Assembly (NCBI GenBank): GCA_023386045.1
Contig: JAEWKK010000019.1
Location: 310,001 to 374,000, forward strand
Reading direction: 5' to 3'
Source of the DNA: Bacteroidota bacterium
GTDB taxonomy: Bacteria > Bacteroidota > Bacteroidia > Chitinophagales > Chitinophagaceae
DNA length: 64,000 nt
Made by a program: the position numbers and the translations under genes. The notes beneath the pieces were generated by a model. That model was not told the DNA's origin. It did no database searches and saw only the letters and a list, made by a program, of their open reading frames with translations. Every line of letters starts with the position of its first letter. Positions within the stretch are counted from its first letter, which is position 1. Of the stretch, positions 52,706 to 61,565 are shown piece after piece.

Positions 52706-54034
52706 ATGAAAAAAAGCTTTTTATATTTTATTTTCCTGGTGTTGCCTATAACTGCGTTGACCCAAAAAATAAGCAGTATAGAAAATTATCTTGATCAGGC
52801 AATCAAAAAAATTGAACCTCGCTGTATCAATTGGCGAAGAGATCTACATCAAAATCCTGAATTAGGTAACCGTGAATTCCGCACATCAAAGATCATTGCA
52901 GATCATTTGAGATCTATTGGCATTGAAGTGCAGGAACATGTTGCAAAAACAGGCGTTGTAGGTTTATTAAAGGGAGCAAAACCGGGTCCTGTTATTGCCT
53001 TGCGTGCTGACATGGACGGACTTCCTGTAACGGAAAGAGTAAACCTTCCCTTCGCTTCAAAAGAAAAAGCCATTTACAACGGACAGGAAGTTGGCGTGAT
53101 GCATGCCTGTGGCCATGATACTCACGTAGCCATATTAATGAGCGTTGCAGAAATACTCGGTGGCATGAAGCAGGAATTATCAGGAACTGTCAAATTCGTT
53201 TTTCAACCTGCCGAAGAAGGCGCTCCCCAGGGTGAAGAAGGTGGCGCCGCCCTGATGGTAAAAGAAGGAGTACTTGAAAATCCAAAAGTTGATGTGATGT
53301 TTGGCTTGCACATCAATGCACAAACACCAGTAGGTCAAATTAAATACAGGGAAAAAGGAATGATGGCAGCTGCCGATTGGTTCAAGATCAAAATAAATGG
53401 TAAGCAATCGCATGGCGCACAACCCTGGCTTGGCATTGATCCAGTTGTGATTGGAGCTCAGATCATCGAAGGCTTACAAACTATTGTAAGCAGGCAAAGC
53501 GAGCTCACAAAAAACCCTGTGGTTATCTCGACAACTATTTTCAAAGGAGGTGTTCGTGAAAATATTATTCCAGAAGAAGTGACTCTTGCAGGAACTATCA
53601 GGACACTGGACACTGCAATGCAAAAAGACGTGTGGATGAAGATTGAAAGAACAGTAAAAAATATTGCGGAAGCTTCTGGTGCAACGGCAAACGTTGAATT
53701 TGAATCAAAGACCCTGGTCACTTATAATGACCCTGAACTTACAAAGAAAATGCTCCCTTCGCTAAATCGTGCCACTAATAATAATGTGATAGAAATGGAT
53801 GCTGTTACCGGTGCGGAAGACTTTTCTTTTTTCGCAGCCAAAATCCCTTCACTGTTTTTTTATCTTGGTGGAATGTCTCCATCAAAGTCTTCAAATCAAA
53901 CAGCACCGCATCACACACCTGATTTTAATGTTGATGAAGCAGGAATGAAAACAGGGATTAAGGCTTTTTGCATCCTAGTGCTTGATTACATGAAAATGGC
54001 AGGAAATACAAAGGCCTCAAAAAAATCCATCTGA
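52706..54034 (+). CDS. M20 family metallopeptidase / amidohydrolase, exported
   Basis: 442 residues from ATG 52706; an in-frame TTG 15 bases before would only lengthen the signal. Signal peptide MKKSFLYFIFLVLPITALTQ. The di-zinc motifs are seen in order: RADMDGLPV, ACGHDTHVAIL, QPAEEGAPQGEEGG, MDAVTGAEDFSFF and APHHTPDFNV. The pattern (RRDLHQNPELGNREF start) is that of IAA-amino acid hydrolase / N-acyl amino acid amidohydrolases. It is one base upstream of the beta-lactamase-like gene, so they are co-translated. Confidence 0.92.
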   Translation: MKKSFLYFIFLVLPITALTQKISSIENYLDQAIKKIEPRCINWRRDLHQNPELGNREFRTSKIIADHLRSIGIEVQEHVAKTGVVGLLKGAKPGPVIALRADMDGLPVTERVNLPFASKEKAIYNGQEVGVMHACGHDTHVAILMSVAEILGGMKQELSGTVKFVFQPAEEGAPQGEEGGAALMVKEGVLENPKVDVMFGLHINAQTPVGQIKYREKGMMAAADWFKIKINGKQSHGAQPWLGIDPVVIGAQIIEGLQTIVSRQSELTKNPVVISTTIFKGGVRENIIPEEVTLAGTIRTLDTAMQKDVWMKIERTVKNIAEASGATANVEFESKTLVTYNDPELTKKMLPSLNRATNNNVIEMDAVTGAEDFSFFAAKIPSLFFYLGGMSPSKSSNQTAPHHTPDFNVDEAGMKTGIKAFCILVLDYMKMAGNTKASKKSI

Positions 54035-54035
54035 T

Positions 54036-54944
54036 ATGAAAAAACTTTGGCTACTTACTTTCCTGAGTCTTTTTTGTTTGTTGGCTTCTGCCCAGAAAAA
54101 AGATAAAAAACTACAATCCAAACTCGAACAGCTGGTAAAAGGATTTAACGGAGACATTGGAATTTATGTCCTGAATCTTAATAATAACAAAGTCGTAAGC
54201 ATTAACGCAGATACGGTTTTCCCAACAGCAAGCATTGTAAAGGTTCCCATTCTCATTGGTATCATGGAGAAAATCAGGAAAGGTGAGTTAAAATACCACC
54301 AGGAACTTGTTTACCGCGACTCATTAAAATATTCTGATTACGACATTCAGGCTGCTTACCGCGATTCGCAAAAAACTGAACTTTCAAAAGCCATGATGCT
54401 GATGCTGACCATGAGCGATAATACTGCCAGCCTTTGGTTGCAAAGTCTTGCAGGTACAGGATCACGTATCAATGAAATTCTGGACAGTCTAGGTTATTCC
54501 AATACGAGGGTAAATTCCAGGACGCCCGGTAGAGAAAACAACAGACAGCAATATGGATGGGGACAGACCACACCGAGAGAAATGGCAGACATCGTAAAAA
54601 AAATCAGTCAAGGACAAATATTTTCAAAAGCAGCAGGTGATGCAATGATGCGGCTGATGAACAGGAATTATTTTGACAACGTAAGCCTCTCGCAAATCCC
54701 GCCTTATGCCAATATCATTTCCAAAAACGGAGCAGTGAACCAAACAAGAAATGAAGTGGTTCTGGTAAAAGGTAAAAAAGCACACTATGTATTTTGCGTG
54801 CTTACGAAAAATAATAAGGATCAAAGCTGGGAAGAAAATAATGAAGCCTGGGTGCTGACAAGAAAAATTTCAGAAACGCTTTGGAATTATTTTGAGCCTA
54901 AGGATAACTGGCAGCCTGCTATTGATGCCGGCCTGTTTAAATAA
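54036..54944 (+). CDS. Class A beta-lactamase-like serine hydrolase, exported
   Basis: 302 residues with signal peptide MKKLWLLTFLSLFCLLASAQ. The serine motif is Ser66-I-V-Lys69 in PTASIVKVPIL, then SDN in MLTMSDNTASLWL. The usual Glu-x-x-Leu-Asn omega loop is not seen: the corresponding stretch reads VNSRTPGRENNRQQYGWGQTTP. The KTG box appears to be KNG (IISKNGAV). So the fold is that of class A enzymes, but deacylation as in true beta-lactamases is doubtful. It could be a peptidase or cell-wall enzyme. The start codon is one base after the M20 gene stop. Confidence 0.85.
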   Translation: MKKLWLLTFLSLFCLLASAQKKDKKLQSKLEQLVKGFNGDIGIYVLNLNNNKVVSINADTVFPTASIVKVPILIGIMEKIRKGELKYHQELVYRDSLKYSDYDIQAAYRDSQKTELSKAMMLMLTMSDNTASLWLQSLAGTGSRINEILDSLGYSNTRVNSRTPGRENNRQQYGWGQTTPREMADIVKKISQGQIFSKAAGDAMMRLMNRNYFDNVSLSQIPPYANIISKNGAVNQTRNEVVLVKGKKAHYVFCVLTKNNKDQSWEENNEAWVLTRKISETLWNYFEPKDNWQPAIDAGLFK

Positions 54945-54955
54945 AAGAATCAACC

Positions 54956-57070
54956 CTACTTAAGGAGGTGGTAGAAAATAAAGCTCATGACATAGGCAAG
55001 TCCTGTCATATACAGCAATTGTACAACCGGCCATTTCCATGTTTTGGTTTCCCTTTTCACCACAGCCAGGGTACTCATACATTGCATGGCAAAAAGATAA
55101 AAGATCATCAGCGAAACACTTGTAGCCAGTGTAAATAAAGGACTTCCATCTTCTTTTTTAGCTGCTTTCAACTTATCTCTCAACAATAATCCTTCTTCAT
55201 CTTCACCCACACTATAAAGAGTTGCCATGGTACCAACAAATACTTCACGTGCTGCAAATGAAGTGACCAGGGCGATTCCAATTCTCCAGTCATAACCCAG
55301 AGGTGTGATGGCGGGCTCAATAGATTTTCCAAGAATACCGGCGTAGGAATTTTCCAGCTTATCAGAAGTATAGTTAGCCTGCAATTCTGCTTCGTTCACA
55401 CCTTTGGCCTTTGCCTGTTCATACCTGCTTTCAACAGCAGCCATTCTTTTTGATGGTCCAAATGAGCTCAATCCCCACAAAATGAGACTGATGATCATGA
55501 TGATCTTACCTGCATCAAAAACAAAGATCCTTGCCTTGCTGACCATGGCATAGGCAACATTTTTGAAACGTGGCGAACGATAGGTGGGCAATTCCAGGAT
55601 AAAAAAACTTCTTTCCTTAATCTGTATGAACCATTTTGCTATGAAGGATACCAGCAGAGCCATGAAAAGTCCGAGCAGATAAAGTCCCATCATCACAAGG
55701 GCCTGCACGCTGAAAAGTCCTAGAAGATAATGATTGGGGATGACCAGGCCAATCAAAATGGTATATACCGGAAGACGAGCAGAGCAACTCATCATCGGTG
55801 TTATGAGTATGGTGAGCAATCTTTCCTTGCGGTTCTCAATATTCCTTGCACTCATGATGGCAGGAACCGCGCAGGCAAAACCACTGATCAAAGGCATTAC
55901 ACTTTTTCCATTCAGTCCAACAGTTCGCATGAGCCTGTCCGTGAGAAAACTGATCCTGGCCATATAGCCACTATCTTCCAGCAGTGTGATAAGGCCAAAC
56001 AGGATCATGATCTGTGGCACAAAAATCAGGATACCGCTAAGTCCTGCCACAATACCATTGATCAAAAGATCACTCCACCAGCTTTGTTCAAGAGTACTGG
56101 ACAACCAGCTACTCAGGGATGAAAAGGTGATCTCTATCCAGGCCATTGGATAAGAAGCGAGCCAGAAAACACTTTGGAATAAAATGAAAAGCACGGCCAA
56201 CAATATCAGGTAACCCCAACGCCGGTGCAGCAGAATATTATCCAGTTTATCGGTTAGAATGGTTTGTTGCAGGGGATCAGGTTCCGTAACCGCCACATTC
56301 ATGATATGTTTGATGCGGCCATATCGTTGCAGGATCTCAGTTGCCTGCGTCTTTGTATGGTTAAAGTTGTGACGGCGCTCTACGTTTTCGATCGCCTCCT
56401 GCATTTCTTCTTTCAGCTCAAACTGTTCATGGTTGATCAGGTAATGAACTGCTGAATAATCGCTGGCTTCAGGAATCAGCTTTTGAAGATCTTCCACCGG
56501 CGCCGCTGCAAGCTGTTTGTTATCGATAAAATCTCTTGCAGGTATTTTGTAAAGATTGGAAGCGGTAAGCTCTATTGCTTTTTTTAATTGGGTGATGCCC
56601 TTTCCTTTCCTGGGATTGACAGCCACTACAGGAACGCCCAATTCTCTTTCCAGTTCTGAAATATCAATAAGAATCCCTTTCTTTTTGGCCAGATCTGCCA
56701 TGGAAAGGGCCACTACGGTGGGTTTTTTCAAATCCAGGATCTGTGAACAGAAAAGAAGATTTCTTTTTAGATTACTGGCATCTACCACTACTACAAAAAT
56801 ATCTGCCCTGATATCCTTGTCCTGGTTCAATAAAACGCGATAGCTCACCCATTCGTCCAGTCTTTTTGGATAAAGACTGTAGGTGCCTGGAAGGTCAATG
56901 ATATTGCCCATCAATGTATCTGAAACCGAAGTGCTGCCGGTTTTCTTGTCAACGGTAACGCCGGGGAAGTTTCCTACTTTCTGGTTCAATCCTGTTAATG
57001 CATTGAATAAGGAGGTCTTCCCGCTATTAGGGTTTCCGACGAGGGCGATATGTATTATGTTTTTGGCCAT
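54956..57070 (-). CDS. feoB: Ferrous iron transporter FeoB
   Basis: A 704-residue GTP-gated Fe(II) permease. ATG 57070 (MAKNIIHIALVG) is chosen; the longer frame adds MRRSR, which is coded by a hairpin. GTPase motifs: G1 GNPNSGKTS (12-20), G2 around Thr39, G3 DLPG (59-62), and G4 as SMAD (123-126), where NxxD is usual. The C-terminal part has the gate domains (SCSARLPVYTILIGL, FVGTMATLYSVG) and about ten helices. No second FeoA domain or FeoC is attached. Confidence 0.94.
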   Translation of the reverse strand: MAKNIIHIALVGNPNSGKTSLFNALTGLNQKVGNFPGVTVDKKTGSTSVSDTLMGNIIDLPGTYSLYPKRLDEWVSYRVLLNQDKDIRADIFVVVVDASNLKRNLLFCSQILDLKKPTVVALSMADLAKKKGILIDISELERELGVPVVAVNPRKGKGITQLKKAIELTASNLYKIPARDFIDNKQLAAAPVEDLQKLIPEASDYSAVHYLINHEQFELKEEMQEAIENVERRHNFNHTKTQATEILQRYGRIKHIMNVAVTEPDPLQQTILTDKLDNILLHRRWGYLILLAVLFILFQSVFWLASYPMAWIEITFSSLSSWLSSTLEQSWWSDLLINGIVAGLSGILIFVPQIMILFGLITLLEDSGYMARISFLTDRLMRTVGLNGKSVMPLISGFACAVPAIMSARNIENRKERLLTILITPMMSCSARLPVYTILIGLVIPNHYLLGLFSVQALVMMGLYLLGLFMALLVSFIAKWFIQIKERSFFILELPTYRSPRFKNVAYAMVSKARIFVFDAGKIIMIISLILWGLSSFGPSKRMAAVESRYEQAKAKGVNEAELQANYTSDKLENSYAGILGKSIEPAITPLGYDWRIGIALVTSFAAREVFVGTMATLYSVGEDEEGLLLRDKLKAAKKEDGSPLFTLATSVSLMIFYLFAMQCMSTLAVVKRETKTWKWPVVQLLYMTGLAYVMSFIFYHLLK

Positions 57071-57083
57071 GCGGCTGCGCCGC
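57071..57083 (-). promoter_or_regulatory. GC hairpin directly before the feoB start codon
   Basis: GCGGC / GCCGC, 5-bp stem with a 3-base loop, abutting the ATG. In an AT-rich leader such a stem could hinder ribosome access. It could also be chance. Confidence 0.35.
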
Positions 57084-57316
57084 AAAGTTAGCTGGAACTG
57101 CTATGCCTCAGTTTACGATATCGGAAGTTTTAGGATAAGCTTAAGGGAAAAGAATAGCTTAAAAAAATGTCATTTTCATCTGATTGAAGGTTACAAAAAT
57201 TAGCTTTGTCGGGCAATCCAACAGAACCTGAATCCTTAATGCCAATTTGTTTTGGCTTTCATTCAGGGAGACTGACTTGTTAAGATTCAAGATTTTTCAA
57301 CTTATATAAATTACGA

Positions 57317-58975
57317 ATGGTGCGTACAAGAATTCTGATCCTGTTTTTTGTTTTTTCGGCCAGCCTGGTACAGGCACAGAAAAAAGAGGATAAACAACTG
57401 TTATCCCATCTGAAGCAACATATTCTTTTTCTCTCCGATGATAAACTCGAGGGCCGCCGAACTGGTACTGCTGGCGAAAAGCTTGCCGCGGAATATATTG
57501 CCATGCAATTCAAGAGCATTGGGCTTGTAGAAAAAGGTACTACGGGATATTTTCAACCATTTGAAGTTGATGAAGGCCGCCAGTTAGATCCTGCTACCTC
57601 GCTTCAATTAAATGGACAAAGCCTTTTGATCAATAAAGATTTTTTCCCTCTCGCTTTCAGTCCCAATGTAACCATCAATGCCACTCCTTCCATGGCTTTG
57701 CAGGAGCCGGGAATGCCATGGTTTTATGATCTGAAAGATTTACTGGAAGAAAATGCTTCCAACCCGCATTTTGATCTTCATGAAACCATTATCAATTCCG
57801 CCAGTCAGGTAGCTAAAAGAGGAGGCAGTGCTGTATTTATTTATAATAGTACTTCTAACAACGATGGTTTGAAATTCGATGGACGCGATAAGTCACCCAT
57901 ACTGAGTATTCCTGTGATCTATCTTTCCAAAGATGTTGCTCAAAAGTTTTTGCAGGATGAAACGGCATCTCTTGAAGTGAAGCTGAATATTGATATCAGG
58001 GAGAAAAAAAGAGCGGGAACCAATGTGGCAGGATTTATTGATAATAGTGCCGCCACCACTATTGTTATTGGTGCACATTTCGATCATTTGGGTCATGGAG
58101 AAGATAATAATTCAAGAGAAGTAGAAAAAAAATTCCAGGTACATAATGGTGCTGATGATAATGCAAGTGGAACTGCTGCGATAATAGAATTGGCGCGATT
58201 GCTAAAAAAAGCCAAACTGAAAACCAATAATTACCTCTTTATTGCTTTTTCAGGTGAGGAACTCGGACTTTATGGATCCAAACATTTCACACAGCATCCA
58301 ACGATTGACCTTGGCCAGGTTAATTATATGATCAACCTTGACATGGTGGGAAGATTGAATGATTCAACAAAAACAATCACTGTAGGTGGTTATGGCACTT
58401 CTCCTTACTGGGGACAGATCTATAATCTGAAGGGCAAGAAGAAATTATTCGATAATGACATTTCTTTCAGGTTTGATTCAAGCGGTACAGGCCCCAGCGA
58501 TCATACTTCATTTTACCTGAAAAATATACCGGTACTTTTTTATTTCACCGGTCTTCATGCAGATTATCATAAGCCTTCAGATGATTTTGAAAAGATCAAC
58601 TTTACAGGCACTCTTCGCGTAGTTCGACATGTGTTGAGTGTGATTGAAGCAGGAAACAAGGAAGATCAAAAGCTGGTGTTTACCAAAACCAGGGAAGCCC
58701 AAACCACTACTTCCGCCAGGTTCAGTGTTTCCTTGGGTATTATGCCAGATTATACTTTCAGTGGCTCAGGTGTCCGCGCAGATGGCGTGAGTGAGAACAG
58801 GCCTGCACAAAAAGCTGGGATAAAAGCTGGGGATGTCATTCTTTCTATTGGTGAGCACAAGATCAATTCTCTGGAAAGCTACATGCAGGCGCTGGGGAAA
58901 TTTAAAAAAGGAGATAAGGTAAAAGTTGTTTACCAGAGAGGAAGCGAAACGCTTTCAACTAACGTAGAGTTTTAG
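57317..58975 (+). CDS. M28 family metallopeptidase with C-terminal PDZ domain, exported
   Basis: 552 residues with signal peptide MVRTRILILFFVFSASLVQAQ. A PA-like insert covers residues 100-225. The M28 di-zinc site shows GAHFDHLGHG, GADDNASGTAAI, SGEELGLYGS, YMINLDMVGR and PSDHTSFY. A PDZ domain ends the protein (RPAQKAGIKAGDVILSIGEHKI). It likely cuts amino acids from peptides outside the inner membrane. Confidence 0.93.
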   Translation: MVRTRILILFFVFSASLVQAQKKEDKQLLSHLKQHILFLSDDKLEGRRTGTAGEKLAAEYIAMQFKSIGLVEKGTTGYFQPFEVDEGRQLDPATSLQLNGQSLLINKDFFPLAFSPNVTINATPSMALQEPGMPWFYDLKDLLEENASNPHFDLHETIINSASQVAKRGGSAVFIYNSTSNNDGLKFDGRDKSPILSIPVIYLSKDVAQKFLQDETASLEVKLNIDIREKKRAGTNVAGFIDNSAATTIVIGAHFDHLGHGEDNNSREVEKKFQVHNGADDNASGTAAIIELARLLKKAKLKTNNYLFIAFSGEELGLYGSKHFTQHPTIDLGQVNYMINLDMVGRLNDSTKTITVGGYGTSPYWGQIYNLKGKKKLFDNDISFRFDSSGTGPSDHTSFYLKNIPVLFYFTGLHADYHKPSDDFEKINFTGTLRVVRHVLSVIEAGNKEDQKLVFTKTREAQTTTSARFSVSLGIMPDYTFSGSGVRADGVSENRPAQKAGIKAGDVILSIGEHKINSLESYMQALGKFKKGDKVKVVYQRGSETLSTNVEF

Positions 58976-59004
58976 TATTTTGAATTCCACCAGCCAACTG
59001 TCTT

Positions 59005-59439
59005 ATGAAAATGATGCTTGACACAAAGGGGCTTACCGATGGGTTTTTTGAAGAAACCAAGCTTCTCGGCATTATGGCGCCCATGAAGAACTACCAGTTT
59101 TGCTGGCATATCAATCAATTAATGGGCATTGATTTTCGCTTGAACAGTGAAATTGAAATCCAGCTAAGAAAAAAACAGCGCAGTTATTTCTTTTCTGTGT
59201 TCGAATACCAGGAACCTGCCACCTGCCTCAAACATTATTTATACAATAACCAGAACGACGGCGAATACCTTCTGCCGGAATTCAAACACCTTGATTTTCT
59301 CTGGTTGTTGAAAGATGACCTGGTTGCAGATGATACATTGAACAACCTGGTTCAAACGATCAGGACCGTCAGCGGTGTTCAATTGGTGATAGAGCTCACC
59401 AATGAAAAGATCCGCAATAAGGAACATCTTGTGTTCTGA
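59005..59439 (+). CDS. IPExxxVDY family protein
   Basis: A 144-residue protein of the Bacteroidota-restricted family. The core is ETKLLGIMAPMKNYQFCWHINQLMGIDFRL, followed by YFFSVFEYQEP and YLYNNQNDGEYLLPEFKHLDFLWLLKDD. Cytosolic, function unknown. In this group it is often close to acetyl-CoA carboxylase or pyruvate kinase genes; neither is here. Confidence 0.8.
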   Translation: MKMMLDTKGLTDGFFEETKLLGIMAPMKNYQFCWHINQLMGIDFRLNSEIEIQLRKKQRSYFFSVFEYQEPATCLKHYLYNNQNDGEYLLPEFKHLDFLWLLKDDLVADDTLNNLVQTIRTVSGVQLVIELTNEKIRNKEHLVF

Positions 59440-59505
59440 TCATTCTTTCAAAAGAATCAGCCTAACTTTAGAATGGTCCTGGATTAAAGTACAGGCCAGC
59501 CTGAT

Positions 59506-59739
59506 ATGAACTGGAAAGAAGAAAATAACTCACTATACCGCAAATTTGAATTCAGTGATTTTAGTGAAGCCTTTGCTTTTATGACAAGAGTAGCCATGAT
59601 TGCTGAAAAGATGAATCACCATCCAAAGTGGACCAATATATGGAACACTGTGGAGATCTGGCTATCTACTCATGATGCCGGCGATATTGTAACTGATAAG
59701 GATAGAAAGCTGGCGGAAAAAATCGGATCACTGATTTAG
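59506..59739 (+). CDS. phhB: 4a-hydroxytetrahydrobiopterin dehydratase (PCD/DCoH)
   Basis: A 77-residue pterin carbinolamine dehydratase, shorter than the usual 95-110 residues because the N-terminal extension is missing. The active-site signature EKMNHHPKWTNIWNTVEIWL with later HDAGDIVTDKD fits well. It recycles the pterin cofactor of aromatic amino-acid hydroxylases or acts in molybdopterin routes. No hydroxylase gene is in this window. Confidence 0.9.
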   Translation: MNWKEENNSLYRKFEFSDFSEAFAFMTRVAMIAEKMNHHPKWTNIWNTVEIWLSTHDAGDIVTDKDRKLAEKIGSLI

Positions 59740-59764
59740 GGAGATTGGATCAGAGATTACACAG

Positions 59765-60080
59765 ATCACAGATTTCACAGATGAACACAGATTATATCTT
59801 GAATAAAAAAAAGACTAATCAATACAAGTATTACCAATCATGCTTGATCAGCGCAATCAGCGATAGGATCACAGATTACACAGATATCTTGACTTAAAAA
59901 AAGAATAATCAATACTAGTATTATTAATCATACTTGATCGGCGCAATCAGCGATAGTATCACAGATTTCACAGACGAACACAGATTATATCTTGAATAAA
60001 AAAAAGACTAATCAATACACGTATTACCAATCATACTGGATCAGCGCAATCAGCGATAGGATCACAGATTTCACAGATTA
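59765..60080. repeat. Tandem 103-bp repeat, three copies plus a partial fourth
   Basis: Copies start at 59765, 59868, 59958 and 60061 (partial, 20 bases). The first and third are 103 bases. The second is 90 because the 13 bases after the opening CACAGAT block are absent. Each copy has ATCACAGAT at the start, AATAC-nn-GTATT (inner bases AA, TA, AC) near the middle and a GCGCAATCAGCGATAG end. The rest of the 528-base gap between the dehydratase and selD holds another repeat pair and no gene. Confidence 0.9.
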
Positions 60081-60178
60081 GAGTTTGTTGTTTGATAGAC
60101 TTTAGATAGGCTTGGCTCTGCCTATTATTATTGACCAGTCATGCAAATAATAATTTCGGAATCATTCATGAAACATGT

Positions 60179-60258
60179 TTTGTCCTTTTGAATGCAGCGA
60201 TACTCTCATTTGAGTTCCGTCGATTATTTATTTTGTCCTCCTGAACGCAGTGAAGGAT
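60179..60258. repeat. Two diverged copies of a TGTCCTnnTGAAnGCAG repeat
   Basis: Copy one spans 60179-60203 and copy two 60233-60258. The second resembles the widespread Bacteroidota intergenic word ending in GAACGCAGTGAAGGAT. It ends 9 bases before the selD ATG and contains a GTG that would wrongly lengthen the selD frame. Confidence 0.6.
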
Positions 60259-60267
60259 ATTTGCCCC

Positions 60268-61323
60268 ATGGAAACCACTCCCATAAAACTGACCCAACAC
60301 TCCAAAGGCGGGGGCTGCGGTTGTAAGATTGCGCCCTCTGTATTGCAGCAGATCCTTCAGACAAATGAAAAGGATTCATTTGAAAAACTTCTGGTAGGCA
60401 ATGAAAGCGCTGATGATGCAGCAGTATATCAACTGGATGAAAAAACAGCGGTCATCTCCACCACAGATTTTTTTCTTCCCGTTGTTGATGATGCTTTTGA
60501 TTTTGGCAGAATAGCTGCAGCCAATGCCATCAGCGATGTATATGCTATGGGTGGCAGGCCACTAATGGCCATTGCAGTTTTAGGATGGCCCGTTGAAAAA
60601 TTATCCGTTGCAGAAGCCCAAAGAGTACTCGAAGGAGCGAGGTCAATTTGTAAAGAAGCGGGAATACCACTTGCTGGTGGACATTCGATTGATTCCAATG
60701 ATCCCATTTTTGGTTTATCCGTAACCGGTCAGGTGGAAATGTCACACCTGAAAAAAAACAACACAGCCAGAGAAGGAGATGTATTATTTCTTACAAAACC
60801 ACTGGGTGTGGGCATCATGGCAACTGCAGTAAAAAGAGCCCTGATGAAACCTGAACATTATGGTGCTGTTGTACAACAATTAGCGAGATTGAATAAAATT
60901 GGTGAAGACCTCGGCAAAGTTGAAGGCGTGCACGCCATGACAGACGTTACCGGTTTTGGATTATTGGGTCATCTTGTTGAAATGACTGAAGGCAGCGGTT
61001 TGAGTGCCGAACTTTATTACTCGCGTATCAAAAAAATACCCCGCCTGGAGGAATACCTGCAGCTAAAAACAATTCCCGACGCTACTTCAAGAAACTGGAA
61101 CAGCTACAGCAATAAAATTGGTTTTGAGAAAGGAGTGAATGTAATGGAAGCATTCAATCTTCTGCCAGATCCTCAAACCAATGGCGGTCTTCTGGTTGCC
61201 GTGAACAAAAACGCAGTTGCAGCAGTTCAATCATTGATGAAAGAAAATGGACTGGAAGATTTTATTGAACCAATAGGGATGATGATTCCCAAAAATGAAA
61301 AAACCATTCTTGTCAAAATGTAA
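60268..61323 (+). CDS. selD: Selenide, water dikinase (selenophosphate synthetase)
   Basis: Makes selenophosphate from selenide and ATP. The ATG at 60268 (METTPIKLTQHSKGGGCGCK) is used, as the upstream GTG belongs to a repeat. The reactive loop has Cys17 and Lys20, the numbering found in E. coli SelD; the position is Cys, not selenocysteine. Other marks: ESADDAAVY, STTDFFLPVVDD, LAGGHSID and DVTGFGLLGHL. Length is normal (351). mnmH nearby is the likely user of the product; selA and selB are not in this window. Confidence 0.96.
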   Translation: METTPIKLTQHSKGGGCGCKIAPSVLQQILQTNEKDSFEKLLVGNESADDAAVYQLDEKTAVISTTDFFLPVVDDAFDFGRIAAANAISDVYAMGGRPLMAIAVLGWPVEKLSVAEAQRVLEGARSICKEAGIPLAGGHSIDSNDPIFGLSVTGQVEMSHLKKNNTAREGDVLFLTKPLGVGIMATAVKRALMKPEHYGAVVQQLARLNKIGEDLGKVEGVHAMTDVTGFGLLGHLVEMTEGSGLSAELYYSRIKKIPRLEEYLQLKTIPDATSRNWNSYSNKIGFEKGVNVMEAFNLLPDPQTNGGLLVAVNKNAVAAVQSLMKENGLEDFIEPIGMMIPKNEKTILVKM

Positions 61324-61565
61324 TCGCAGATTACACAGTTGATTCCTTGCTTATTTCAATAAGTCTTTCTTAAATAAGACAATGGTTTCAAATTGAAAGT
61401 ATCCTTTCGTAATGATGGACAAAAAAATAAAGAATGGTGGTTTATAATTAGATCCCACTTCATACTTGAGAACCACAAATCATAATTATACGTCACTAAC
61501 ACGGTTAGCAAATGACAAAGTCAATAAGGGAAACCTAATTGCATGAGGCGATAATAGGATTTAGC

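Noticed and set aside
59765..60080. CRISPR array in the repeat region before selD.
   Set aside because: Unit length is 90-103 bases, repeats are not separated by unique spacers, and no cas gene is near.
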